This document shows, one piece after another, positions 1 through 12,145 of a stretch of 64,000 bases of DNA. Position 1 is the first letter of the stretch. Every line of letters begins with the position of its first letter. Source of the stretch: Magicicada septendecula (Eukaryota > Arthropoda > Insecta > Hemiptera > Cicadidae); the NCBI GenBank assembly GCA_034769895.1, contig CM068367.1, forward strand, positions 1,315,797,046 to 1,315,861,045, read 5' to 3'. The position numbers and the translations under genes are program-made. Below the pieces are notes generated by a model. It searched no databases and was not told the origin of the DNA. It saw only the letters and a list, made by a program, of their open reading frames with translations.

Positions 1-350
1 TTAAGGGAAAAGGGTAGTTTACCAGCAACTTTTTTTTTAATCAAGGGTAATTTGTTTCTATGGCAAACAACAACAGCCGCAATTTTGTAACACAATGATA
101 TAATATTTTGCATACAGCCCTGAATTGTAGAGTTCTCAAGACCTATTTATTTTGGTAAAGATCGGTTAAGGGAAAGGGGTAATTTACCTGCAACATTTTA
201 TATTTTAACAAGGGTATTTTCTATGGCAAACGATAACAGCCGCAAATTCAAACATAATCAAATAATTTTTTGCATTCTGCCCTGAATTATAGAGTTCTCA
301 AGACCTGTTGTTTTTGGTGAAGATCGGTTAAGGGGAAGGGGTAGTTTACT
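1..350 (+). repeat. Tandem repeat inside element A, about 163-bp period
   Basis: Two full units (1-165 and 166-327) and the start of a third (328 on) each begin TTAAGGG(A/G)AAGGGGTA-like. The full units share a block with GGCAAAC and ACAGCCGCAA, then GAATT(G/A)TAGAGTTCTCAAGACCT. They lie just upstream of the surviving ORF end of element A, so they may be part of its ORF or of an insertion into it. The window cuts the repeat on the left, so the copy number is unknown. Confidence 0.75.
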
Positions 351-372
351 GGTAGAAGAATATGATGATAGA

Positions 373-597
373 ATGTTAAACAAAAACACTGACGGTGACA
401 AGACCAGAATTCCAAATGTAGACAGGTTGTATGAGATAATAATAATGTGGGGTAAGCCTATAAAACATTATTACTGGATAATGGAAACATTTGAGAACAC
501 AGATAGTTATTATAATAATAAAAATAACAAATTGAAGGTCGATAAAAATGATTTATGTTTTAAATATGTTAGATATTTATATGATGATGGAGGATAA
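373..597 (+). pseudogene. C-terminal fragment of the pol-less LTR element ORF (element A)
   Basis: This 74-codon piece matches the end of the ORF family also seen at 4,405-4,935, 30,912-31,928 and 55,213-56,562. It has the NTDGDKTRI-type stretch near its start and ends VDKNDLCFKYVRYLYDDGG. A closely similar tail lies just after the stop of the ORF in element E, in another frame (56,580-56,647). The upstream part is replaced by the tandem repeat at 1-350 or lies outside the window. The function is unknown; it resembles no domain I recognise. The ATG at 373 is simply the first in frame and is not a credible natural start. Confidence 0.5.
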
Positions 598-2769
598 TTA
601 TAAACTCAATAAATGGACATTTTAAATATTTTAGTTTATGGTTCTGACTTGCTAATTTAGGAAATGAAGTGTGGTAAACAGAAAAATACTGACGAAGAAT
701 TTGTAAATAATCTAGTGAAATTGATTGTGCCTGTATTGTAAAATGTTTGATGTAAACGATATGTATGTGGTAGAAATTGTTTTGATAATAATAATAATAT
801 TTTGGTAAACTAAATAAATAACAAGAATAATTATGAAAGTAATTAATGAATTGTAATTGTTTTAGAGTAATGCAATTAAAATGTTGTGTTTTCAATACCT
901 GATGGAATTCACATAATTTGAGAGGTTTAAATATTTTTGATTGATTTAAAATGTTATATAATTGAATTCTGATGATGAATTTAAATTATTTTATGAGATT
1001 TAAATTTGATAATAATTAATAAATAAATAAATGTTAAACTGTGTTTAGTTTGTGGAATAACATGGTTGTTAAAATGTTTCAGAAGGTACATGGAGTTATT
1101 GGTGTTTGGTGTTTATATTTGTTTGTCTATGATAGTGCTGAGTGATGTAATGTAAGTATGAAGATGATAATGCAATTTAAATCAAGTAAAATGTTTATAA
1201 ATTTAAATGTGTCTAAGAGATTTTTAAATTAAATAGTGAGAGTAATTTGAGATAGTTAAGAATTTTAAATGGTTTGTAAAAGGTAGAATTTGGGGTGATT
1301 ATTATTTCGTTAGGACATTTAAATCAGTCCAAGTTAAGTTTAAAGGGGTGTTAGAGAGAACAATATTATTGTGAATAAACGTAATGTAGAATTTGAGTAT
1401 TGATAGTGACACAGTAGCCATGGGGAAAATATGTAGAGTAATGAGTGATATATTGGGGTAATAAAGAAATGGAGATATTTTGTAGATGAAAGTGATGTAA
1501 TGGGAGAGTAATTAGTTGATAGTGGAATTTTATAAGGGGGGTGGTGTGATAAGGAGTCCTCAACGAAAAGCATTGTGGCGGGAGGGGAACCGACGTGTGC
1601 CGGAAAGGGTTACCTAGGGAGGGTCCAGGAACCAAATAAGGGAATGAGCATTGGGAAGGGAACACACATCCTGAGTACAAAGGGGTAGAGAGTATTTTTG
1701 TTATAAGAGTAGAATGATGCGAAATGAGTTAGAGTAGTAAGGTCAGAGGTAGAGAATGGTTGGTAGATGTTTTGATAGATGGGTGTCATACTAGGTGAAA
1801 GCTGTTAAGTGCGTATTAGAGTCAGAAGGGGGTAAGACTATATGTAAATGCCGGGTTGTAGATCGAAATTATTAAGTCACCCAAACTAACTGAGAATGAA
1901 AATATTAAAGAAAGAAAGTCATAGTCAAAATGTAATAAGAATTGAAGCAAGTGACAGATTGTAATAGAATTTGAAAATAATTAAAGCTATAAAATGTGTA
2001 ATTTTTGGTCAATTTAAATGTAAATTTTATTGTTTATTGTAAGATAATAATAACCATGTTAATTTTGAATGTCTTATTTTATTATGTTTTACCATGTTTG
2101 AAGGTAAAGAATTTTAAAGATGTTTCATGTATTTTATGATGTAGCTTTGTGTAACATATGTATGTCAAGGTCGTTGACTTGACCCAGAGAGGTCAGCTGA
2201 TGGCTGATGTTAGAGACAAGACCAGTTTCTAGTAATTGATTGATGCCATTTGGTTCTTGATTGAATTAAATGATTTAAAATTTTTCTGAAATTGGTAAAA
2301 GTGATATTTAGATAAATTAAATTTTTTTGGAAAAAAAAATTTATTTTTTATGCCTGCCATATACGTGATATTTTGAATTTCAAGTATATTATTGTTTAAA
2401 TGTATTCCTAGTGTGTTTATTGAATTATATTGCTTAGGATACAGGTATTATAAACAAATGTTAGAATAAGTGAATTCATGATTTAATAAGATGTCCAGTT
2501 TATTTGTTTTATGATTATTAGTAGTAGTGAAGAAAATTGATAGAGTTGATAGATTCATGTAAAAGCTTTTTTTATTTTGAGGAAAGAAATGGTAATATAA
2601 CAGATTGATTTTGAACTTTAACGGAGTTTTGAGCGAAACTTAAATGATTTGAATTTAATTAGCTGATGTTTTGATTTGAAAACTTAACGTTAATTTGCAA
2701 AAGGAAATTGAAATTTAAAGATAAATATTTTATGAATTTTAAGTAATGAATTTGTTAGAACGTATTAAT
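598..2769 (+). pseudogene. Decayed pol region of element A
   Basis: There is no ORF of note. Around 1,535-1,690 the sequence follows the protease-RT linker of the intact gypsy copy at 20,935-21,090: GGAGTC..AACG, CATTGTGGC, CCAGGAA and GGAACACACATCC appear in the same order. Around 1,780-1,890 traces of the first RT block remain (GTGTCATACTA, then GGTAAGACTATATGTAAATGC), followed by TCACCCAAACTAA. The rest is AT-rich and uninformative. The same remnant in the same state of decay occurs in elements B, C and E, so the loss predates their spread. Confidence 0.6.
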
Positions 2770-3133
2770 AAATATGTGTACGCGCCCAGTACTTGCTAAA
2801 GGCAGCCCAGTGTGCATGTAAGGGGGAATATATCGGTTGAGGATTTGGCATGGTACGAGGCCAGGGTTGTGATTTTGGGGGTAGAATGATAGAAGGTTGG
2901 GTATACTATGGTGAGTATCTGTCCGAGTTTATGGTGTTGGGATCTTGGATAAAGAAGTCCAGTAATCTCGTTCAGGTGCAGCCATAGTCGCCGAGCTAGG
3001 GGGGTAGTTTACCCATGATGCGTTAAGAATTAACGGGGGGTTGTTGGCACCATATCCTCTCCGATCCTCTTAGGGTTTAGCAATGAGAGTTCTTCTGTCT
3101 CGACAAAAGACCTCTCATTGGGGGGGGGGGTAT
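2770..3133 (+). promoter_or_regulatory. PPT-proximal conserved module of element A
   Basis: The module holds, in order, a CCAGTACTTGCTAAAGGCAG block near 2,785, GGTGTTGGGATC at 2,933-2,944, GTCCAGTAATCTCGTTCAGGT, a block near 3,050-3,075 (CATATCCTCTCCGATCCTC), the hairpin at 3,081-3,120 and a G-rich polypurine tract (3,119-3,130) directly before the LTR. The same order recurs in the other six elements. A role in plus-strand priming, RNA export or 3' processing is inference only. Confidence 0.7.
3081..3120 (+). promoter_or_regulatory. Conserved stem-loop before the 3' LTR (element A)
   Basis: The outer arms CAATGAGAG and CTCTCATTG pair perfectly; the inner stem is capped by a TCG-containing loop. 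It abuts the polypurine tract. Confidence 0.75.
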
Positions 3134-4240
3134 TGTAACGGGGCTATTTTGAAGGGTATATTTTTTATTCAATTTATTAATTATTTGAGACTGATTTGTT
3201 TGGACACCCTTTACGGTCATACAGACATGCTTTGTTGGACACCCTGTATACAATTCCGTACCGGTCTGTACCTGGTACACAACGATAACAATATTGGAAT
3301 GCGGGGGTGTGTGCGCCCGTGCGCCGTTGGCGATAATCTCGACGCTAAACTCGGCAATAGAACTGAACAACATGTGACTAATTAAACCGATCACGTGGGC
3401 GCAGCAGCCAATCGGAGAGCGAGCGGGCGGAAGTGAGCATCACTGACGTACCTCTTGGCTTCAGAGAGTCGACGAAAAACAACAAAACACATCGGACGCG
3501 CGTAGTGGCGTTCGTCACCAGTCGGGATAAATTTTATCTAAAATGGTGACTCTCTTTCTCAGTTGAATTAAACCCGTATCCCGGCCGGGAGCGAAGAAAA
3601 ACGTGTGCACACCAAATTTAAATTTCTTATGTAAAAAGTGTTAACCAGAATTTAAAAGTGAACTAATATAGCAGAATAAAGTCAGTGAAGTAAATGGGCC
3701 AAATAAAAAATGTGAATTAAAGAAAACTTTCGGACATATAAACACACGCGGCACATGGCAACGAGAGGAGTGACGCCGGTTGGGGTAATCTACTATCAAT
3801 CCTAATAATTTCATCTTTTAAAAGGGTTCAAATTAATTGATCAAGACAAAATGGGGTTTTAAAATGGTATGAATGTTGTGTATGAGCAGGCTGGACTGCT
3901 TTCTTTAATATAAGATGTTTAGATAAATTTTATTGGTATAAAATGATTTCATTAATAGTTTAAGAATGTTTTTTGTGTGCTTTGTCTTAATTATCTGAAA
4001 ACAATTGATAACATGATTTGAGAGGTAAAGAAATGAATAATTCATAATTTGAAATCTGAAAGCTTAAAGAATAAAATAAAACTTTAGTTGTCTTACACTA
4101 ATGCGAGTAGTGTACGTTATTATAACAACCTCAAAATCACGTTCACATTCACAGTTCGTGCTGGGATCTTGGACCCGAATTTAAGGTAGGTGTGAAGGTA
4201 ATCATAATTTTATAATTCTGTAATAAATCGTATAATCACA
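3134..4240 (+). mobile_element. 3' LTR of element A
   Basis: It starts TGTAACGGGGC directly after the polypurine tract and ends TATAATCACA, the same ending as the LTRs of element O. The inside has no ORF worth calling. Near the end, CTTGGACCC followed by AAGGTAGG resembles the possible splice-donor motif of other LTRs here. The sequence right after 4,240 is the middle of another element's ORF, so A was inserted into element B. The 5' LTR lies outside the window, so the target duplication cannot be checked. Confidence 0.7.
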
Positions 4241-4404
4241 AGACCGATCAATTAAATGAAAATAAAGACGATCAATTAACATATAATACGGTAAGTAGGG
4301 GTGAGAAAAATGATAATATAATTAAAAATATTGTGTTAGAGAGTAAGGCTGCGAATATTGAGAGTGCTGATGAAGTTATAGTGTGAGTAGAATTTGATAA
4401 TGAA

Positions 4405-4935
4405 GTGATAGAGAGTGTTGATGAGATAGAGAGAAAGTGTGGAGAGAGTTTACAGGTAGAGGGATTGCAGAGGGTAAAATTTTCCCGTGGTGTTGTGGTT
4501 GTGGTTGTGGGTGAAGAAAATGCTTCACGAGTGTATTTGGTAGACGTATGGTCTACAAGTAATTGTCCCTTGATTTTTTGTGCATCTGGTGGGGCCAGAT
4601 GGTGTAGTAACAAAGTTGTATTACCTTCTGCAGGGGTTAGTAGAGAAAATGGGAAATGGCATTGTGATGGGAGATATTTTTTGAGAGAGTTGTGTGTTGA
4701 TGGGGCAATAAAGTTATTTAAGGTTGAGAGAAATTATAAAGAGTTAGTAGAAAGGTTAGGTATAGAGAAAGTGTATAATGATATTGAAGTCTTACCTTGT
4801 GTTGAAGCTGATATAGCAGCAGTAGATGATGATGTTGTTAATGATGAATTTATAACTTACCTAGTGGTGACAGATTATACTAACGGCGACATGACTATAC
4901 TCGATGGTGCCAGGTTATATGATAGAATAATATGA
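4405..4935 (+). pseudogene. C-terminal half of the pol-less element ORF (element B)
   Basis: The open stretch encodes 176 residues. Residues about 1-20 (ESVDEIERK) match residues 270-290 of the E protein, and the same frame is readable upstream from about 4,340 across a stop near 4,383. The shared signature is present: KLFKVERNYKEL near residue 110 and ITYLVVTDYTNGDMTIL near residue 153, followed by RLYDRII. The middle has a Gly/Ser/Cys-containing stretch with no parallel in C. Upstream it is cut by the LTR of element A, so this copy is dead. Its function is unknown. Confidence 0.55.
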
Positions 4936-5762
4936 GAAGTTAAATAATCATTATATTGATAGTAATAATATAATGTATTAATAAAAAATGATTTGTGTAG
5001 ACGTAAGACCAGATTGTTATTCGATGATGGTGGTTAAACAGTTGTTTATGAACATTTAATTATGTGAATAGTGTGGTTTCGAAATGGATTGTATTATGAA
5101 ATGATTTGTGGTAAATGATAACAGATAATAATTTGGATTGTATATTCTTTTGTGTGTTGATGTCAAATGTATTTGTGCATTACATTAGGGTGTATTCTGT
5201 ATTTTATGTAAACAATGTATGTAGGTAATAGGAATTGATTTAATAGTAATTATAACATTTTTTCAGACTAAATAAATGATGAGAGTAAATGTGAAATTTT
5301 AAAATGTAATTAAAATAACTCGGTGATTTGAGAAAAAAACTGATTGAATTAAATAATTGGAGATTAATTAATTAATTAATGTTGTATAAATGAACTTTGG
5401 TGATGAATTTAAATGATTTTCTGAGATTTAGATTCTATAATGAATAGTAAATGATTAAACATACAATATGTTCAGGTGTTGAGTTATATTGTTATTATGA
5501 GTTAAGTTATGAATTTTCTAATGTAATTTTCAATGATCATACTAATGTAAAAGGTGATAAAGATGGAGTTTGGGTGATAATTATTTCAATAAGGCATTTG
5601 AGTCAATCAAAGTTAATTTTAAATGGGTGTTAAACAAAATAAGAATTTTGGAATAAAAGTAATACAGAAATGGGTCAGTAGTAGGGACACAGTAGTGAGA
5701 GTGGTTGTATGTAGAAAAAGCGAGAGTGAGGTAAATGTAGAGTAAATAGGTGATGGTGAAAT

Positions 5763-6140
5763 TCTGTAGTGAGGGTGATGTTGTAGGGAGTGATCAACGT
5801 GTCTCGTTGTGGCAGGTGATTGAGAAGTTTCGAAGAGTGTTTGCCAAAGATTCCAGGGAGGGCAAGTGGGTATGAATGTGAATTGCAGGTAAGAGAATAC
5901 ACATCCTATGTACAAAGAGGGTATCAGGTATTTTGCAGAAAGAGGGAAATGATTTAAGTGGAATTAGAGAATTTATTGGAGATAAATATTGAGAGTTTGG
6001 TGTCACCCTATGCAAATCTGTTAGCAGTTGTTAGAAGGAAGAAGGTGAGTAAGGCCATATATAAATGCCCATTCAATAAATCAAATCATTGTGAATGACT
6101 GAGAATCACCCAAACTAATTGATGATGAAAATACTTAATA
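5763..6140 (+). pseudogene. pol remnant of element B
   Basis: It aligns by eye with the protease-RT linker and first RT block of element I (20,940-21,260): GGGAGTGATCAACG, TTGTGGCAGGTGATTGAGAA, GAGTGTTTGCC.A.GATTCCAGG, GTATGAATGTGAATTGCAGGTAA and ACACATCC. It then degenerates and passes into TCACCCAAACTAATTGATG. It is not translatable. Confidence 0.65.
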
Positions 6141-6659
6141 AAAAATTCATAGTGGAAATGTAATAATAAATGAAATGTGATGTAAAATGAATGTTGATAA
6201 TAAATTTGAATTGTTGGAAAATTTAATGGTATAAGAAGTGGTAAATAATTAAAGGTTGAGTATTAACAGGTTTAATTGAAATTAAAGTTTTGGAAGGTGT
6301 GGAAATTTTATTCAGATGCAACTGAGATGTTTATTTTAATGTAATGAAGTTTATGTTCATTGTGAGTGTTTACTATGTTTTATTATGTTATATTATGTTA
6401 GTGTGAATGGAATAGATTTAGTTATAGCCCATAGTGTGTGTGGAAGGAGGTTACTAAATTATTAGTAACGAATTAATGAATGTTAAATTTATTATGTTGA
6501 TGATGCTGATCTGAGGAATAATATGTTGTATTGAATTAAGAAATATTATGACAATGGAAGATGATTGACATTTTCAAGTAGATAATTTGTTCGGATGTAG
6601 TTGACTTAAATGTGTTTTATTCTATGAGAATTTTATTAATGAATGTTGTTACAACACAA

Positions 6660-8910
6660 ATAAGCCACCCCAATACCAGGGAAAAAACGATGAATAAACT
6701 ATATAAAATGTTTAAACTAATGAAAATATAATGACAATGACGCGACAAACGATGACATGACCTAACCCACGTGATTGACCAAATAAAAGGAAACAAAAGG
6801 AGAAGGGGAAAACCGAAACCAAATAAGAAGGTGATTGACTCAATACTACCAATTAAAATAAAATGAAATGAGAAAGTGGAAAACCAAAATAAAATGAAAT
6901 TAAAACGAAATAAGATGAAAGTGAAGAAGAAGGAAAATTAAGATGAAACAAAACAAGTATAAAGGAAATAAAATGAAATCAAATAAAAAGAGTCACAAAC
7001 AAATGATATAGAACAGAAAAAGGAGAAATGATACACTCAAATATCATAAAGGAAACGAAACCAGTAACTGACCAATGTAAAAAAATAAGTATTAGTATTG
7101 ATTAAATGATAAGTGTAAATGATATTTGATAAAACCCAATAAAGTAATGTGAAAAATAAAAGTACACTAACCCAAGAATTAGAGTTATATGTAATAAAGA
7201 ACTCTATAAAGACATGAACTTATTAATAGTATAAATAATATTTGTAAAGAGAGAGATAGTGAGATGGTGAGAAAATAAAAATAACTAAGTGACAAAGAGA
7301 AAGTAATGGTAAGGATTACCCACTAATAAACACTTAAAATAAAAATTTAAGGAGTGCAAAAGTAAAAGTGTAAAACCCCCAAAATAATGAGAAAATCTAG
7401 TGATAGATAAAAAACGCTTAGTAAATCAGTGATAAACACTAAATGGTTTAAAAGTGAATATTATTAATAAATAAGAATATTGTGAATGATAGAATTAGAA
7501 AATCTAGTGATAGATAAAAAAGGCTTAATAAATCAGTGATAAACACTAAACGATCTAATGGTGAACACGTAAGGATTTTGTTAATGATAGTAATTAAAGA
7601 TAGTATTAAGATTAAATATAAATGAAGGATAAGATGTTATTCAGGGGAGGAAGCCCATAGAATGTCAACAGTTAGTGTTACCATGGATAGAAAGTAGAGA
7701 TAATATAAGGAAAAAATATAGTAAATAAATTAAAAACAAAATCAATAAACACCCCATGTTATAAGGGATAATCAATTAAGTAAGTTTAAATGGTGTGATG
7801 ATGTTTATCACCCAAAAAATAATAAAGAATGAAATGAATTGTTAACAAACGTTGCTTAATAGCTGTTAAAAAATTGTTCAATTAAATTTATGAATAGGAT
7901 ATGGCTGAAGGAATTATACAGACCATACGCCTAGATGTTATGTTTTATGTAATAAAGAATAGTAAGTAATAGCCATATTGTTAACAATGGCAAAATAAAT
8001 AAATAAAAAGGTAAAATAATACAGATCTAATAACACTGGAAAATCAGTTAGGAAATCATTAACAAGCCATGATGAAGAAAATAATGGTAATATACAATTA
8101 GTATAAAAACAGATCCAAAACACATCAACAAATAAACAAATCAATTATAATAACAAAACAAAACACATTAGGGTAAAATAAGATGTAATTTGTATAAAAT
8201 AAGTAAATATAATCAGTTACTACTTAGGCCTATGAAATGCCTAACTGTCAAAAACAAATAACTACTAATTGTAAAAAATTAACAAGGAAATTAGCAAATC
8301 CAAGGCAAGTAACTAGCCAAGGATAATTTGTGAATCATATTAAAAGAAAAATGTTAGAATAAGGACTTAAAATAAAAAAGAAATGTAATTAACAAATATC
8401 AACATAACTGTCAAATTTTAATACATAAGAGAACCCAACCTTATGGGATGTCAAAATAATCTTTGAAAGGAAATACAAACAGTAGTGATAATATTTAATA
8501 CATAGGAAGGAAGACGGAAGAATAAAAGCAATCAGAAGATATACAGTGATTCTGAATAAAAATTCAAAATTGATAACAATGGTTATAAGTCATGATCAAC
8601 CAATCGGAATCAATTAGTAACCATGACAACAAACGTTGGTTACGAATTTTCCGTTAAATCTTAGTATTCAATAAGTGACACTCTTCCAGAATAGACGCCA
8701 GGCCGTGAAGGACCAAAATTTTAATCTAAAATGTATAAAAAGTAATCAAAATTCAAAAATATGGAAACGTAAGAAGCAGACGAGGAATGAGAACATTTAA
8801 CTGATGCCAAGGACTAATTTAAATAAATTTTAAATAAATAATTTGCTACAACTAACATGAAAAAGATGCCAGAAGCCCCAGATAATTGAAAATTGACCAC
8901 TATTGAAGCC
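6660..8910. other. A-rich noncoding part of element X
   Basis: The sequence is strongly A-rich on the plus strand, with many AATAAAATGAAAT-type runs. I see no gene and no RNA feature. A near-direct repeat (AAAATCTAGTGATAGATAAAAAA.GCTTA.TAAATCAGTGATAAACACTAAA) occurs at about 7,394-7,443 and 7,499-7,548. The open stretch at 7,938-8,144 on the minus strand looks like chance. Confidence 0.5.
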
Positions 8911-8914
8911 CCAT

Positions 8915-9358
8915 TGTGATTATACAAATTACTGCCAATTAATTATTTGTGTGAAGCAATTATTTTGATATTTACTCGGGCGCCATGTTGCCATACTGTA
9001 CAACAACATATGAGATTTACTAAACGGTCCAGGATTCGTGTTAACGAACCAGTAATAGCAAAATGTATTACCTGAAATAACTCACTCGTGCTTGTAAATT
9101 TTACCAATGACATTACCCTTTATTCATATAAAACACTACTCACAAAAGACATATTCTCATATAGTCATAAAAATGTGTGCCAAACATGCACGTTTTACGC
9201 CTCGGGGCGTAGTCCCATTTATCTGAACATAAACATTAATAATAATTACATTTTTTTTTGACTCTCCAAAATAAACGTTTGTTACAACTACAGTATATAA
9301 CATGATAAACAATGGATACTATTTGCACAACCCAGCACTTGTTAAATTATTTCGTTCA

Positions 9359-9405
<47 letters not shown>

Positions 9406-10257
9406 CCTCTCATTCTCTGGTACAAATTTTTTAGTTATTATATGAGCTCATTTTAATTTAATAACTTTGTTTATTTAATGAATGTTTGAAATTTTGAATT
9501 GGTCATTTGAATTTAGTTATGAACTTTCTGGATGAAATAAATATTGGACAGGTCTCACCAATTTTTTGGACAGGTCTCACCGTACTGCTTGGATCAGTCC
9601 ACCGTGCACAATCTGGTCATTTTACATCGTCTTCGGGCCCACACCCTAGTGTCCCCCCTTGAAAACACTTTGGCAGATTTTAGCCACACGTAACTGCCGA
9701 TCCCTTGGCCGATGACACCTGCTCAAGTTCGGTTAACGCACCAACATCTCTGATACCTTGACAATAGTTATTCAACCACTTTTGGTGGTGTAAAAGTTAA
9801 AAATTCACACTCAGTGAATCTCTGCCGGCCGGCTCCGTTCACGGTCCAGGCGAAAATGACGCAGAGTCTTTGTTAAACATTGCGTAGGTGGGGCAAAAAC
9901 TACGTCACCAGTCTTCTGTTCGTACAGCCAAGCCTCGAGTTGTTTACAAAAGTATGCATTCCTTCGGCTGACATCATCAGGGCTAGGCTCGTTATCGCTA
10001 TCTGTGACACACGGTTTTTTGCGATGTTTGCAAATCTAAATTTTTTTAGATTTGCTACAATGCATGCGATCGAAATCCTGTCAATTCCAATCTGCGTTGT
10101 ATAAAATATTATATAGTCCACACACCAAAATTTTATAGGGATTATGAAATATTACAAAATTTATTACAAATAATTGTTAGGAAATAAATTAAATAATTAT
10201 GGTTTTTAGGACCATATTTTTATAAAAGTAGGATCGTACCAGAATTGTACCATCACA
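8915..10257 (-). repeat. 3' LTR of element O
   Basis: At 1,343 bp it is longer than its partner because of a CT microsatellite of about 21 units (9,361-9,403; the partner keeps about 6), a palindromic insertion around 10,028-10,055 (AAATCTAAATTTTTTTAGATTT) and an extra AT-rich piece near 10,128-10,165. Elsewhere the two LTRs differ at only a percent or two by eye, so the insertion is fairly young. The open stretch at 9,880-10,104 is inside the LTR and is not supported as a gene. Confidence 0.9.
9361..9403. repeat. (CT)n microsatellite
   Basis: This is an uninterrupted CT run of about 21 units inside the 3' LTR of O. The homologous run in the 5' LTR (about 28,525-28,541) is much shorter, so it expanded after insertion. 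Confidence 0.95.
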
Positions 10258-10266
10258 AAACCCCCT

Positions 10267-10306
10267 CAATGAAAGATTTTGTGCCGAAGCATAAAAACTT
10301 TCATTG
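10267..10306 (-). promoter_or_regulatory. Conserved stem-loop before the 3' LTR (element O)
   Basis: In element sense the arms are CAATGAAAG and CTTTCATTG, where other copies have GAGAG and CTCTC: a paired change on both sides. The loop is TTCG. The polypurine tract GAGGGGGTTT follows and abuts the LTR. Confidence 0.8.
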
Positions 10307-11347
10307 ACACATTCGTACTTCCTAAAGGGATCAGCCAGGATATGTCGCCACAACCCCCCTTACAATTTATATAAAAAGAAATACAATAACTCACCCGTGG
10401 TCCGATGACGATGACAGAACCTGCATGACCTTACTGGACTTCTCCTTCGAGATCCCAACACCATAAGGCCAATCAGGCCGTAACGTTCCTGCTCTGACGC
10501 CGCTGGCCAGCTCAGGACCGCCGTCATAACATCACCAAACACTGAAACAATAAATTAAAAATATCAAAATAGTGGCTTGGTATATTACTCTATCCTTAAC
10601 TGATCTGTTTCCCCTTAGCTAGGTGCTGGTTTGCATTAATAAGCACTGGGTTTGCTTGAAATACTAGAAATACAAATACAAAAAAAATATAAAATACAAG
10701 AATTATATAGAATTGCCATTCTCTTCATGGACTACCCTTTAATTGTAAAAATCGTTTCGATTCCCATCGATAATAATTAACTTTTTCCGTTTCATAATTA
10801 ATGTAATTATAAAAGAAACAAATATTTAAATAAAACATATGGAAATCCACATAAAATCCCCAATATTACCTAAATCTCCCAAATATTCAAACATGGAGAA
10901 AAACATTTTATAGAAAAAAAAAAAAATTAATAAAATCTTATTGAAATTAATATTATTATTAACAGTTAATAACTGGCGCTGTTAATAATATTTACCCCTC
11001 TTTCTCCTCCACACACACTATTTCCCCCCTTGAACTGTTGCGTTCAGTTGCCTCCACAAGGACTGAGGCAGAAGGAGTGAGCACTTTTTTCTTTTCTCTC
11101 TCTCCCATCCTTGCTTCAGCTTTATAAAACCTTCAGGGTATGTACCCCTACTTTCATTCTTATAATATGCCCCTAAGGTCTACCACCCCAACCGAGGTGA
11201 AGTAGCCTATGCAAACAAAGAATTTTAGATTCCCCTGAATCTCCCATTAAATTTCCAAATTTTAACCAATTTTATAGGCAACCAACTATCGTCAGGGTTA
11301 CAATTGCTGGCCACAGCTGGTTGTCGTCCAGAACCACGATTAGTGTT

Positions 11348-11370
11348 GGTAAGACAGTAATCGCCCGAAA
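11348..11370 (-). promoter_or_regulatory. Conserved TTTCGGGCGAT motif, O copy 2
   Basis: In element sense it reads TTTCGGGCGATTAC then TGTCTTACC. It matches the motif at 57,690-57,712 with one difference. Confidence 0.6.
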
Positions 11371-12036
11371 TATGGGGAATCGCAATAGTATGACACATTG
11401 GTCTTATGTAGTCCCAATTGGAACTACCCTACAACTAACAAGTTATACACATAAATCTATTATAAGACTACCACATATTACAAACATAATAATCATATTA
11501 TCACTGTTCATAAAGCAGTCTCAATATATCACCATAGTATCACTATGTCCTTTTAACCCCGTAAGGTTGTTACTTCAATATAAAATTTAAACATGATTTC
11601 AAAATTCAAATATCATCTCAAAAAAAATTTTAATTCTTTCTTTAGTTTACATAATTAAATTTGTAGACACTTTCCAAGTCCCCACTTTCACTTTTCAAAA
11701 CCAATACCTTCTCACTATAGGATAACAATGGATCATCTTACATTTCTAAATTTCTATGTTATACAGAAAAATAACTCCTTAATGAGTTAGATTTGTTACA
11801 AAATTTTTTTTGGTGTTTTATACTATAATTCATAGAATAAAACTACTGTCCGTGGAAACGACTGCCAATCAGTTTTTTTTCCACGAAACTAGGGGTCCCC
11901 CTCCCCGTTCAACAACATAATTAAATTTCTAGTTTACACCAATTTGTGGAGTAAGACCATCGTTGCTTTCACCCCCATATGGCAGTTCCGCCAACCATGG
12001 TCCGCCTCCAGAATTCCAAAATCCACGATCAGAGGT

Positions 12037-12059
12037 GGTGAGTCTGTGATCGCCCGAAA
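12037..12059 (-). promoter_or_regulatory. Conserved TTTCGGGCGAT motif, O copy 1
   Basis: In element sense it reads TTTCGGGCGATCACAGACTC then ACC, identical to the copy at 22,012-22,034 in element I. Confidence 0.65.
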
Positions 12060-12145
12060 ATGGGGGAGAGTCCCTTCTGAAAAAAATTAATATACCAAAT
12101 TAATACTCATACACTCGCTAATATCAAAAACAACAATATCTATAT

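Larger units (their letters stand above)
4241..6646 (+). mobile_element. Element B, left part (pol-less LTR element, split)
   Basis: This is internal sequence of a relative of C: an ORF remnant (4,300-5,070), AT-rich spacer, a pol remnant (5,763-6,140), and more AT-rich DNA. The DNA following the ORF (5,060-5,270) is close to the DNA following the ORF in C (31,920-32,080). It stops at 6,646 where element X begins; the likely continuation is at 36,754. Its 5' LTR is not in the window because element A is inserted upstream. Confidence 0.6.
10258..12145 (-). other. 3' noncoding region of element O
   Basis: In element sense, after the integrase stop: two copies of the TTTCGGGCGAT(C/T)AC motif (12,037-12,059 and 11,348-11,370), an AT-rich stretch, CCAGTGCTTATTAATGCAAACCAGCACCTAGC near 10,640, TTTCAGTGTTTGGTGATG, GGTGTTGGGATC (10,451-10,462), then the hairpin. 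I see no env-like ORF. The same blocks follow pol in element I (21,930-23,305), in D and in E. Conservation without coding suggests a functional RNA region or an ancient lost gene. Confidence 0.65.

Noticed and set aside
2784..3130. CRISPR-like interpretation of the repeated hairpins
   Set aside because: The copies are scattered over 56 kb, one per element and always at the same place next to an LTR; there is no array or spacer.
3083..3394. Overlapping plus and minus ORFs of about 100 residues across the A LTR start
   Set aside because: They span the hairpin, the polypurine tract and the LTR start; open frames on both strands at a G/C-rich joint are chance.
10258..12145. Possible env gene after pol of O
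   Set aside because: No long ORF, signal peptide or membrane anchor in any frame. The equivalent region of I is also noncoding.
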